Assembly (NCBI RefSeq): GCF_016495405.1
Contig: NZ_CP044522.1
Coordinates: forward strand, 558,001 to 622,000
DNA: 64,000 nucleotides
From: Cobetia sp. cqz5-12
GTDB taxonomy: Bacteria; Pseudomonadota; Gammaproteobacteria; Pseudomonadales; Halomonadaceae
Direction: 5' to 3'
In this document: positions 8,104-16,001 of the stretch, in pieces
Layout of the letters: every line of letters begins with the position of its first letter
How positions within the stretch are numbered: position 1 is the first letter of the stretch
Notes under the pieces: model-generated
Databases searched by the model: none
The model's input: only the letters and a program-made list of their open reading frames with translations
What the model was told of the DNA's origin: nothing
Position numbers and translations under genes: made by a program

Positions 8104-8226
8104 GTCATTCGCTTTCCGTCTGCCAATGACAGGAAGGAAGGCTTGCGAGTCGAGCGGTGCTTCGTGCTCACCAGATTTGGATGTCAGGTCCCTGGCAAGC
8201 GTCTCATCAGGCCAGTCACGACCTTG
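8104..8226 (+). repeat. Degenerate third copy of the small-RNA module
   Basis: Between the two intact copies, 8104-8128 resembles the 5' block (GTCATTCGCTTTCCG against GTCATCGCTTCCCCG). The stretch 8179-8226 resembles the core and 3' part (TGTCAGGTCCCTGG, then GTCTCATCAG and CCAGTCACGACCTTG, against copy 2 CTAGTCACGGTCTTA). No Fur box, promoter or T-run terminator accompanies it, so it is probably a decayed copy. A 9-nt match to the copy-1 -10 region, ATATTCTGG, follows at 8227-8235. Confidence 0.55.
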
Positions 8227-8298
8227 ATATTCTGGCGCCATGATACGTCAGCCGGTGAGGGGAGGCCAGCGGCGCGTGAGATAAACGCTGACTCAATG

Positions 8299-8352
8299 TT
8301 AATGAAAATATTTCTCATTAGTATTGACGGCGTCAGCCGGAGAGCATAATCT
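8299..8352 (+). promoter_or_regulatory. Fur-type box and sigma-70 promoter of RNA copy 2
   Basis: The box at 8299-8321 is identical to that of copy 1 at 22 of 23 positions. It is followed by -35 TTGACG (8324-8329), a 17-bp spacer of different sequence and -10 TAATCT (8347-8352). Conservation of box and hexamers with divergence of the spacer indicates selection on the promoter itself. Confidence 0.75.
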
Positions 8353-8357
8353 GGATT

Positions 8358-8473
8358 CATCGCTTCCCGCCATGGAATGCGGTAGCCAGAACAGCGGAGT
8401 CAGGCCCCTGTTCGGGTTTCTCCTCATCAAGCTAGTCACGGTCTTAGGGCGACTCTCACGGGTCGCCTTTTTT
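8358..8473 (+). ncRNA. Candidate Fur-controlled small RNA, copy 2
   Basis: This is a predicted RNA of about 116 nt. It shares with copy 1 the 5' block TCATCGCTTCCCGCCATGG (one C fewer), the identical 19-mer core (8393-8411), CTCATCA and ACGGTC. The terminator (8448-8473) has an 8-bp stem GGCGACTC/GGGTCGCC and six T. Its stem differs in sequence from that of copy 1 while keeping the function. The arms around the core also differ but still pair: CC-A-GAA with TTCGG, the A bulged. The remaining gap to the CorA-family gene (8474-8741) shows no gene or structure I can support. Confidence 0.7.
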
Positions 8474-8741
8474 CGTGTCTGGCGCTTCTCCATTTCGTGT
8501 CTGGCGCTTTTTCTCGATTTTCCTTCCGTCGCTCTCCCGCTTGCCTCCTCATCTACGCTTGGTGCGCCCCGTCGCTCTGCCTCCGCTGGCGCGCCATCTC
8601 GTTTAGAATGACGACATCCTATTCCCACGCCGCCAAGGTGCCCGGGTTTCGCTGCTTTTTCAGAGGGTTGGCCATTGCGGTCAATCATTGTCATCAGTCA
8701 GGGCACGGGCGCGACCCGCGGGGCTTTCCGAGGAAGTCATC

Positions 8742-9803
8742 ATGATCACACTCTATCGACTGCACGATGATGGGCGCCTGCGCGGTGAACATATCGTGTT
8801 GCCCGACCCGCAGCCCGGCCAGCCCGATACGCCGCCGCGCCTGGCGGACAGCGCTGAAGAAGCGGCAGCTCTGCATGCCGGGTTGCTGGCCGATGACGAG
8901 CTGGCGCCACCGATTCTGGTGCGTAGCGATGTGCTGTGGATCGATCTCTGTGAGCCGGATGAGCAGGAAAAGCGCTGGGTGAGCGAACAGTTCACGGTGG
9001 AGCTGCCTGATGTCGAGGAGCTGGAGGAGATCGAGTCGTCGTCGCGCTTCTATCTGGAAGGCGATGGCATCCACGTCGTGTCGCTGTTTCCGCATCGCAA
9101 GGGGCGCGAGCCACAGACGGCCAACGTCGCCTTCCATCTGCATGGGCGCCAGTTGATCAGCATGCGCCACGAGGATATCGGCCTGCTGCGGCTGTTCCGC
9201 AATCACCTGCGTCGCCAGCGGCTGAGTCCGGAGGATGGCTGGGAGGTGCTGTTGGCACTGCTGGCGATGAAGGTCGATTACCTGGCCGATGAGATCGAGG
9301 ATATCTACCGGGCACTCGAAGCGCTGGGCAAGCAGGCGGTGCACCCCGAGGCGCTGGAAGACACCCTGCACGGCATCCTGTTGCAGGAGCGCTACAACGA
9401 CAAGGTACGCCAGTCGCTGTTGGACAGTCAGCGCCTGCTGCGTCAGCTGACGCGCCATCTGCCCTCGGCGCCACGCCAGAAGTCGCGACGTCAGGAGATT
9501 CGCGACATGCTGCGCGATATCGACTCGCTCAATCCGCACACCACCTTCATCTTCGACAAGGTCAACTTCCTGCTCGATGCCTCGATCGGTTTCACCAACC
9601 TCGATCAGAGCCGCATCATCAAGATCTTCTCGGTGGCGGCGGTGGTCTTCATGCCACCGACCTTGATCGCCAGCATCTACGGCATGAACTTCCACTGGAT
9701 GCCGGAGCTGGACGAGGACTGGGGCTATCCCTTCGCGCTGTGCCTGATGGGGGCCTCGGCGCTCTCGACCTATCTGTTCTTCAAGTGGAAGAAGTGGCTG
9801 TAA
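8742..9803 (+). CDS. CorA family divalent-cation transporter (ZntB-like)
   Basis: This 353-aa protein of the CorA/ZntB fold has a long acidic cytoplasmic N-terminal domain and a coiled stalk (about residues 150-270), then two C-terminal transmembrane helices. The pore signature YGMNF (Gly314-Met-Asn316) ends the first helix, with the MPELDE loop and a basic FFKWKKWL tail after it. CorA proteins move Mg2+, Co2+ or Ni2+ and ZntB moves Zn2+; sequence alone does not decide which. The ATG at 8742 follows GAGGAAG at 8730-8736; an in-frame upstream start at 8688 is not needed. Confidence 0.88.
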   Translation: MITLYRLHDDGRLRGEHIVLPDPQPGQPDTPPRLADSAEEAAALHAGLLADDELAPPILVRSDVLWIDLCEPDEQEKRWVSEQFTVELPDVEELEEIESSSRFYLEGDGIHVVSLFPHRKGREPQTANVAFHLHGRQLISMRHEDIGLLRLFRNHLRRQRLSPEDGWEVLLALLAMKVDYLADEIEDIYRALEALGKQAVHPEALEDTLHGILLQERYNDKVRQSLLDSQRLLRQLTRHLPSAPRQKSRRQEIRDMLRDIDSLNPHTTFIFDKVNFLLDASIGFTNLDQSRIIKIFSVAAVVFMPPTLIASIYGMNFHWMPELDEDWGYPFALCLMGASALSTYLFFKWKKWL

Positions 9804-9821
9804 GCCGCTGAAGACAGGCAT

Positions 9822-9856
9822 AAAAAAGCGCCTGGCGTCGTGAGACGGCCAGGCGC
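9822..9856 (-). terminator. Minus-strand intrinsic terminator
   Basis: GCGCCTGGC (9828-9836) and GCCAGGCGC (9848-9856) form a 9-bp stem followed on the minus strand by six T (9827-9822). It can also stop plus-strand readthrough from the CorA-family gene, but the T-run faces the minus strand. This implies a transcript arriving from about 10.1 kb. Confidence 0.75.
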
Positions 9857-10096
9857 ACAAGAAACTTGCATTACAACACTGAAGATCGCCACCGAGGCCC
9901 GGGATGGGCCGACAGCGAAACCGCGCGTGGGGGCGTCGCCATGCAGACCAGTCACCGGGAATCGGTGGGATGAGCAGTGCAACTACCTGAGCGCGAACCT
10001 GGACGGTCGGGCTGCGCCACGCAGGCCCGGCCGTCGTCGGTCTAGTCCGGAAGCAGGCGGCCGATGCCGCGGCGCACCTGCTCCCGCATGTTCGTG
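9822..10096 (-). ncRNA. Candidate minus-strand RNA divergent from the LysR gene
   Basis: The 440-bp gap between the CorA-family and LysR genes holds a minus-strand -10 TATACT (10108-10103), a strong bulged hairpin at 10002-10035 (GACGG-CGGGC-TGCG arms) and the terminator at 9822-9856. Together these would define an RNA of about 275 nt. A 15-codon frame (10089-10042, MREQVRRGIGRLLPD) starts 7 nt after the predicted start, so a leaderless micropeptide is possible. The -35 region is poor, as expected if an activator is required. Existence of the transcript is inference. Confidence 0.35.
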
Positions 10097-10152
10097 GCGC
10101 ACAGTATAGGGTGCCGCGCTTTGGAGAATAAGCGCGTACAATCGAAAACTAG

Positions 10153-10171
10153 GGTTTCCATATTGGAAACC
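10153..10171. promoter_or_regulatory. LysR-type regulator binding palindrome
   Basis: GGTTTCCA-TAT-TGGAAACC is a perfect 8-bp inverted repeat containing the LTTR T-N11-A pattern. It lies 73-91 bp before the LysR start codon and is centred about 66 bp upstream of the predicted minus-strand start near 10096. That is the usual recognition-site distance for a divergently transcribed target. Confidence 0.65.
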
Positions 10172-10243
10172 TGAAGGATTGATGGGGTGTCTGGCCGTGT
10201 TCAGGGGGCCATGGCGGTGGTAGAGCGAGGGTAAGGAAGACAC

Positions 10244-11143
10244 ATGGCGACACTTGATGCATTGCGCGTATTCGTCGAGGTCGTGCGCGCGGCCAGTTTC
10301 ACGGCGGCGGCGCGCCGACTGGGAATTTCCAAGTCGCTGGCGTCCAAGCGGGTGGCGGCACTGGAAGAGCAGCTGGGCGTCAGCCTGATCAATCGCTCGA
10401 CCCGCAAGCTGCATCTCACCGAGGCGGGGCGCATCTATTACGAGCACGGCCTGCGCATCCGCGAGGAGCTGGAATCCGCCGAGGCTCGCGTGCAGTCCGT
10501 CACCTCGCAGCCGATGGGCCAGCTCAAGGTGTCGGCGCAGGTGTCGTTCGGCTTCATGTATCTGGCCGCACCGACCACTGCCTTCATGCGCCGCTACCCG
10601 GAGGTCAGCGTCGAGATTCTGCTCGAGGATCAGCGCTTCGAGCCCATCGATGAGTCGGTGGATCTGGCGATTCGCATGGGGCCGCTGCCGGATTCCTCAA
10701 TGGTCTCGCGCCCACTGTGCAAGGTGGTCTACGGCCTGTACGCCGCGCCGGACTACCTGGCGCGCGTCAATTCACCGCCGGTGCAGCCCCAGGACATCCG
10801 CGCCTTCGATACTATCTTCTACGGCAATTACGACCTGGGGGCCCATTGGCGCTTCACGCTCAATGGTCAGCCCTTCGATGTGGAGCCGGAGTCGCGGCTG
10901 GTGATCAACAATCTGCTCGGCGTGGTGGAGGCGGCCAAGGCTGGTTTCGGTCTCGCCTACCTGCCGACCTTCTCGGCCCGCGCGGCAGTGGAAAGCGGTG
11001 AACTGGTGCCGCTGTTGCAGCCCTACTGGAACGAGCATGGCTCGATGGTGGTGCTGTTCCGCTCACGCAAGTACCTGCCCGACAAGACCCGCGCCTACCT
11101 CGACTTCATCACGGAGTGGTTCCAGGAGCATCTGCAGCTCTGA
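10244..11143 (+). CDS. LysR family transcriptional regulator
   Basis: This 299-aa LTTR has an N-terminal winged helix-turn-helix (LRVFVEVVRAASFTAAARRLGISKSLASKRVAALEEQLGVSLINRSTRKLHLTEAG region, residues 5-60) and a two-lobed effector domain. The sequence type is the CrgA/DhcR-like group often linked to quinone, aldehyde or stress genes. It is not OxyR, since I do not see the OxyR cysteine pair. AAGGAAG lies 6 nt before the ATG. A palindrome at 10153-10171 fits autoregulation and control of the divergent minus-strand transcript. It is convergent with the SDR gene. Confidence 0.9.
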   Translation: MATLDALRVFVEVVRAASFTAAARRLGISKSLASKRVAALEEQLGVSLINRSTRKLHLTEAGRIYYEHGLRIREELESAEARVQSVTSQPMGQLKVSAQVSFGFMYLAAPTTAFMRRYPEVSVEILLEDQRFEPIDESVDLAIRMGPLPDSSMVSRPLCKVVYGLYAAPDYLARVNSPPVQPQDIRAFDTIFYGNYDLGAHWRFTLNGQPFDVEPESRLVINNLLGVVEAAKAGFGLAYLPTFSARAAVESGELVPLLQPYWNEHGSMVVLFRSRKYLPDKTRAYLDFITEWFQEHLQL

Positions 11144-11163
11144 CGTCGTCTCTACCGAGAGGG

Positions 11164-11976
11164 TTACCACTCGATGGCCTGGCCGGCCCAGTCGTAGAAG
11201 CCGCCGCTGGCGGTGGGCGGGAGTTCAGAGGCGACGCGCAGCAGGCGGCGCGCCACGAAGCCCGTCGTGAACAGTTTCCCCTCGGGCACGCGGGCCTGGA
11301 AGGGCGTCGACAGCTCGGTGTCGGTGGTACCGGGATGCAGCGCGACCAATAGCGCCTCGGGATTGCGCCGCGCGATCTCGATGGCGGCGGTCTTGAGCAG
11401 CATGTTGTGGCTGGCCTTGCTGGCGCGATAGGCATACCAGCCACCGCTGCGGTTGTCGGAGATCGAGCCGACCCGTGCCGACAGCGAGGCGAAGATCACC
11501 GGCGTGCGTCGGCGCAGGCGTGGCGCCAGCATCCCCAGCAGCAGGGCCGGGGCGAAGGCGTTGACCTGATGCAGGCGCGTCAGGGCCGCCAGGCTCAAAT
11601 CCTCCAAGCGCTTTTCGGGCCATAGCTGCTCGCGCTCGTCATGCAGCAGGCCCAGCGCGTTGAGTATCAGCGCCGGTGGCTGTCCCGCCTCGTGCTCCCC
11701 ATCCAGTTGCTGTGCCAGCCACTCCTCGAGGCGTGCGGTGCCCTGCTCGGTGGTCAGGTCGGCCTCCAGCGTCTCGAGCTCGGGATGCGCTGGCAGGCAT
11801 GAGACATCGCGACTCACCGCCAGCACTTTTCCACATTGCGGATGGGCGAGCAGCTCATCGATCAGCGCCCGCCCGATCCCGCCGCTGGCACCGGTGACCA
11901 GTGCACGGAAGCCCTGTGGCAGGCGCGCGAAGGTGTCCGCCGCCAATGGCTGATCTTCCAGTCTGCTGTCTGCCAT
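11164..11976 (-). CDS. SDR family NAD(P)-dependent oxidoreductase
   Basis: This 270-aa classical short-chain dehydrogenase has the nucleotide-binding TGASGGIG at residues 28-35, the NAL segment in place of NAG near 106, catalytic Ser164/Ser166, and the Y-x-x-x-K pair Tyr183 and Lys187 in WYAYRASKAS. A LHPGTTDTELS segment follows, as in the C-factor-like group. About 20 residues precede the Rossmann strand, slightly longer than usual. GAGGGG lies 7 nt upstream of the ATG. It follows cydDC's 3' end on the same strand at a 49-bp distance. The substrate is not predictable. Confidence 0.85.
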   Translation of the reverse strand: MADSRLEDQPLAADTFARLPQGFRALVTGASGGIGRALIDELLAHPQCGKVLAVSRDVSCLPAHPELETLEADLTTEQGTARLEEWLAQQLDGEHEAGQPPALILNALGLLHDEREQLWPEKRLEDLSLAALTRLHQVNAFAPALLLGMLAPRLRRRTPVIFASLSARVGSISDNRSGGWYAYRASKASHNMLLKTAAIEIARRNPEALLVALHPGTTDTELSTPFQARVPEGKLFTTGFVARRLLRVASELPPTASGGFYDWAGQAIEW

Positions 11977-12025
11977 GCGTGCACCCCTCTGTAGTGGTCG
12001 AATCAGTGGCCGAATGTGACTATCG

Positions 12026-13903
12026 TCAGCCAGTGCGCTCCATCAGCTTGGCGAGGCGGGAATCGTGGCTCAGCGTGGTCGGGGTGGCGTCTTCCTGCAA
12101 GCGGCCTGCCTCCAGCAGTGCCAGACGTGCAAAACGCTCCAGCCCCAGCGGCTGGTGGGTGATCATGATCAGACTGCGGCCCTCGCAGGCCGCGAGAATC
12201 GCGCTCATCACCTGCTCGGCGCTGGTGCGGTCCAGCCCTTCGCAGGGCTCATCGAGCAGCACGATCGGCGCCGGTGACAGCAGTGCGCGTGCCACGCCGA
12301 AGCGGCGCAGCTGGCCACCGGACAATGAACGCCCCCCTTCATCCGGGAAGCCGGCCAGTCCCTGTGGCTGGCGGGCCAGCCAGTCGCCGAGGCCAAGGCT
12401 TTCCAGCATTCGCGTCAGTGCCTCATCGCTGACCTCGGGAGCGGCCAGACGCAGGTTGTCGGCGTAGCTGGCACAGAACAGATGGGTGTCCTGCGGGCAG
12501 ACCGCGAAGCTTGCACGCAGCGTGGCCTCCTCGAGTGAATCCAGCGCCACGCCGCCCAGCGTGATGTGTCCGGCACTGGGGGCATGGAAGCGACTGAGCA
12601 CGTCCAGCAGGGTGCTCTTGCCGCTGCCGGATGGGCCGAGCAGTGCCAGATGCTCGCCTGCGGCCAGCGTCAGTGACAGCTCTTCAAGCACTGGCGTGTC
12701 GCCATGCGCGACACTCAGGTCATGGATCACCAGTTCATGTCCGGCAGGTGTGACGGCGGCGGAGTCCTCCGGAAACTGTGGCGCCGGTGTATTGGTCTGC
12801 ACGTTATTGATGCGAGCGGCTGCCGACAGACAGCGACCGAGCCCCTGCCAGGCCAGCGGCAGTGGCGCCAGCGCCTCGAAGGCACCGAGCACGGCCAGCA
12901 GGAACAGTGCCAGCAGGCGACCATCGAGCAGCTCGCCAGAAGGCATCGTCATGTCGTTGTTCGAATCTGGCGCCATCTGGATCACACCGAGCAGGGCGAC
13001 CGCGGCCAGCGTCAGCCCCAGCAGACTGTGGCTCAGCCAGCTGGCCAGTGCCTGACGGCGTGCCTGGGCGCGCTCGATGCGGTCCCGCTCGGCCTGTTGC
13101 TCGGCCAGGCGCTCAAGCTCCTCATTCCAGCGACCATAGATCACCAGCTCGCCCAGCCCCTGCAGGCGCTCCAGCAGGCGCGCGCGCAGGTGGCTGGCCG
13201 AGGTCTGATGACGCATGGCGTCACGGCTGCCACGCCACCAGGCCAGCCACGGCACCAGTCCGCCGGTCAGCAGCAGTCCAATCACCGCGACCAGCGCCAA
13301 CGTCGGCGCGAAAATGCCGATCAGCATGCCGGCAGCGAGGATGGCGCAGACCGCCACCAGCGAGGGAATCAATACGCGCACGTAGAGGCTGTCGAGGGCG
13401 TCGACATCCGCGCCCAGGCGGGTCATCAGTTCTCCCTGCCCGGCATGCTGCAGGGCGGCGGGGGAGAGCGGCTCGATGGCCTCGAACAGGCGGCGGCGCA
13501 GACTCGCCAGCAGACGCAGCGTGCCTTCATGGGTCGTGACGCGCTCGCCATAGCGACCGGCGGTGCGTGCTAGCGCCAACCCGCGTACACCTGCCGCCGG
13601 GGTGAAGAAGTTGAAGGCCTGGGTGGCGGCGACGCTCAAGCTGGCGACGGCGGTGGCGGAGAGGAACCAGCCCGACAGCGCCAGCAGGCCAGTGGCGGCC
13701 AGCAGGGTGATCAGCGCCAGCAGCGCACCGATGCCCAGCCAGCCGCGATGCTCACGCATCAGGGCCAGATAGGGCGTCAACTCGCGTAGACGCGGGCGCT
13801 GCACGCTATACGCTTCGCCCAGTGCTGGCGCGCTTGTTGTGGCAGGCGTAGACGTGACAGATGCGGGCGTGTCAGGCGCTGGCTTGCGGATGGCGCGGCT
13901 CAT
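12026..13903 (-). CDS. cydC: Thiol reductant ABC exporter subunit CydC
   Basis: This is half of the CydDC heterodimer, an inner-membrane ABC transporter exporting glutathione and cysteine to the periplasm and needed for cytochrome bd assembly. The 625-aa protein has an N-terminal six-helix membrane domain and a C-terminal ATPase with Walker A GPSGSGKST, signature SLSGGQ and Walker B IVLLDEP. Its ATG overlaps the cydD stop (ATGA), so the two are translationally coupled. GAGGTG lies 5 nt upstream. N- and C-terminal extensions of some 30 residues are low-complexity. No cydAB genes are in the window. Confidence 0.92.
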   Translation of the reverse strand: MSRAIRKPAPDTPASVTSTPATTSAPALGEAYSVQRPRLRELTPYLALMREHRGWLGIGALLALITLLAATGLLALSGWFLSATAVASLSVAATQAFNFFTPAAGVRGLALARTAGRYGERVTTHEGTLRLLASLRRRLFEAIEPLSPAALQHAGQGELMTRLGADVDALDSLYVRVLIPSLVAVCAILAAGMLIGIFAPTLALVAVIGLLLTGGLVPWLAWWRGSRDAMRHQTSASHLRARLLERLQGLGELVIYGRWNEELERLAEQQAERDRIERAQARRQALASWLSHSLLGLTLAAVALLGVIQMAPDSNNDMTMPSGELLDGRLLALFLLAVLGAFEALAPLPLAWQGLGRCLSAAARINNVQTNTPAPQFPEDSAAVTPAGHELVIHDLSVAHGDTPVLEELSLTLAAGEHLALLGPSGSGKSTLLDVLSRFHAPSAGHITLGGVALDSLEEATLRASFAVCPQDTHLFCASYADNLRLAAPEVSDEALTRMLESLGLGDWLARQPQGLAGFPDEGGRSLSGGQLRRFGVARALLSPAPIVLLDEPCEGLDRTSAEQVMSAILAACEGRSLIMITHQPLGLERFARLALLEAGRLQEDATPTTLSHDSRLAKLMERTG

Positions 13904-15744
13904 GCGTCACCTCGCGGCGCCGGAAGGGGAAGCGGGCGGTCCTGCACCAGCTGGCCATCGTCCAGGTGAATCAGGCGCTGGCACAGCGTCAGCAGCTCTG
14001 GCCTATGGGTCAGCAGCAGCAGAGTGCGGCCCTCGCCGAGACGCTTGAGCGCGGCAATCACGCGCGCTTCGCTTTCGGCGTCCAGGCTGGCGGTGGGTTC
14101 ATCCAGCAGCACCAGCGGCGCGTCATGCAAAAAGGCGCGGGCCAGTGACAGGCGGCGTGCCTGACCGCCGGACAGCGCCTGACCGCCCTCGCCAAGGCGC
14201 GTCTCGAGTCCACGCGGCAGCTGCTGGTACCAGTCAAGCAGGTCGGCATTGTCCAGCGCCGCTTCGAGTTGGGCGTCACTGGCGTCAGGTCTGGCCAGAC
14301 GCAGGTTGTCGGCCAGCGAGCCGGACAGGACCACCGTCTCCTGACCGACCCAGGTCGCCATGCCCGGCGGCAGACCGTGGCTCAGCGGATGGCCGTTGAG
14401 ATATAGCAGGCCGTCACTGGCCGCGACGAAGCCCAGCAGCAGATTGAGCAGCGTCGACTTGCCGGAGCCGGAGGCGCCGGTCAGCGCGACACGCTCGCCC
14501 TGGGTGATCCGCAGGGTCAGCGGGCCGAGTGCCGGCGGGGTCAGCGTGCTGCTCTGGCGGGTCCATTGGCTGGGGTAGCGCACACAGACCTCTTCCAGCA
14601 TCAGTGAGTGCAGCTTGCGAGTCTGGGGACGTGCCAAGGGCAGGGGGGCGTTGGCATTGTGCGCCTGTACGGCAGCCTCACCATCCGCTTCTTGGGTGAA
14701 CGGGGAGCTGCCGACGATGGGGGCGAGGTCACTGGCGGCAGCCTCGGCCTCGGCCTTGGCGTGGTAGTGCACGCCAAGCTCGCGCAGCGGCTGATAGAAC
14801 TCGGGCGCCAGCACCAGAATGAAGAGCGCGGTCTGCAGGGTCAGCGGTGAGTCGCCCCAGGTGCCGAACTGCAGATGGCCGAGGAAGTGGAAGCCGAGGT
14901 AGACCGCCAGCAGCGCGATGGATACTGCGGTGAAGAACTCCAGCACCGTGGAGGACAGGAAGGCCAGGCGCAGCACGCGCATGGTGCGCTTGCGAAAGGC
15001 ATGGCTGACCGCCTCGACCTGGGGGCCGCGCCTGGCGCTGCCGAAGAGCTTGAGGGTCTTGAGGCCGGTGAGCAGGTCCATGAAGTGGCGGCCCATGCGG
15101 TCCATCTCCCGAAACTGCTCCTGCGAGCGCTTGCGCGCCGCGATGCCGACCAGAATCATGAAGATCGGCACCAGCGGTGCGGTGGTGGCGAGAATCAGGC
15201 CGGCTGCCCAGTTAAGCGGAAACACCACGCACAGCAGCATCAGCGGAATCAGCCCCGCGAGGCGTGTCTGTGGGCGGAAGTCGGCGTAGTAGCCGTGCAG
15301 TGACTCGACCTGGTCCCAGACGCGGTTGGCCAGGCTTGCGCGATGCTGGCGACGCACCCACAGCGGGCCGAGTTCGGCGAAGCGCTGCAGCAGGCGCTCG
15401 CGCAGGCGACGGCGGATCTGCTGGCTGGCGCGGGTGCCGGCATAGCCACGCAGGCCAGTGAGTGCGCCACGCAGCGAGAGACTGGCGGCGAGCACCGCGA
15501 TGGCCGGCCAAAGTGTCGCCAGGCCTTCGCGATCGATCGCGACGCCCTGGGCCAGACGGGCGATGGCCCAGGCCTGGGCGAGCAGGACCAGTGTCGAGAG
15601 CAGGGCGCACAGGATGGCGAGCTGGGGCCAGCGGCCGCCGGCACGTGCCAGTGTTTCCAGCCAGCGGCGTGGCACGAATTCTGCCGATGCAGTGGCATCG
15701 GTGGGGGAGGGTGAAGCATCGGGTGCAGCGGCAGTTCGGGGCAT
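13900..15744 (-). CDS. cydD: Thiol reductant ABC exporter subunit CydD
   Basis: This 614-aa partner of CydC is the first gene of the pair. It has six predicted membrane helices in the first 320 residues, including [21 protein letters not shown], typical of CydD coupling helices. The ATPase has Walker [11 protein letters not shown], signature ALSGGQARR and Walker [15 protein letters not shown] is 5 nt before the ATG. It is divergent from gltX, and the 257-bp gap must hold both promoters. The operon order cydD-cydC matches other proteobacteria. Confidence 0.92.
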   Translation of the reverse strand: MPRTAAAPDASPSPTDATASAEFVPRRWLETLARAGGRWPQLAILCALLSTLVLLAQAWAIARLAQGVAIDREGLATLWPAIAVLAASLSLRGALTGLRGYAGTRASQQIRRRLRERLLQRFAELGPLWVRRQHRASLANRVWDQVESLHGYYADFRPQTRLAGLIPLMLLCVVFPLNWAAGLILATTAPLVPIFMILVGIAARKRSQEQFREMDRMGRHFMDLLTGLKTLKLFGSARRGPQVEAVSHAFRKRTMRVLRLAFLSSTVLEFFTAVSIALLAVYLGFHFLGHLQFGTWGDSPLTLQTALFILVLAPEFYQPLRELGVHYHAKAEAEAAASDLAPIVGSSPFTQEADGEAAVQAHNANAPLPLARPQTRKLHSLMLEEVCVRYPSQWTRQSSTLTPPALGPLTLRITQGERVALTGASGSGKSTLLNLLLGFVAASDGLLYLNGHPLSHGLPPGMATWVGQETVVLSGSLADNLRLARPDASDAQLEAALDNADLLDWYQQLPRGLETRLGEGGQALSGGQARRLSLARAFLHDAPLVLLDEPTASLDAESEARVIAALKRLGEGRTLLLLTHRPELLTLCQRLIHLDDGQLVQDRPLPLPAPRGDA

Positions 15745-15867
15745 TCATGCTCCTGCCGGTCGTGGCAGAGATAGTTGCAGGGAGGCGCTGGCGTCACGTC
15801 TCAGGGCAGAGGATGACGCATCTGGCGCAAGCTTACCGCCGAGAGAGCGTTGGTACACGGCGACGCA

Positions 15868-15896
15868 CTGTCGCACATCTTCACCTTGCGTATAAT
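15868..15896 (+). promoter_or_regulatory. Probable gltX promoter
   Basis: A perfect -10 TATAAT at 15891-15896 is preceded at 17 bp by CTGTCG (15868-15873), a modest -35. The predicted leader to the gltX ATG is about 100 nt. Confidence 0.55.
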
Positions 15897-16001
15897 ATGC
15901 CCCAGCACTTGCTGCTGAGACAGCAGCGTGATTTCACGGCCCGGCAGTCAGTCATTGCCGAGACGCTTGTTGCCCTCTCTTCTCGAACTACTGGACTCCA
16001 C

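Noticed and set aside
7930..8349. Possible small protein inside the small-RNA region
   Set aside because: The frame runs through the terminator of copy 1 and the promoter of copy 2, lacks a ribosome-binding site and has no recognisable sequence. The RNA interpretation explains the conserved elements better.
8299..8694. Minus-strand 131-codon frame over small-RNA copy 2
   Set aside because: Low-complexity charged sequence with no ribosome-binding site, overlapping the promoter and terminator of copy 2.
10244..11143. OxyR identity for the LysR gene
   Set aside because: The divergent-RNA layout recalls OxyR/OxyS, but I do not find the paired redox cysteines of OxyR, and the sequence type is CrgA/DhcR-like.
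15462..16001. N-terminal extension of gltX
   Set aside because: The frame is open upstream, but the GltX family starts at [13 protein letters not shown], and the extension overlaps cydD and the promoter region.
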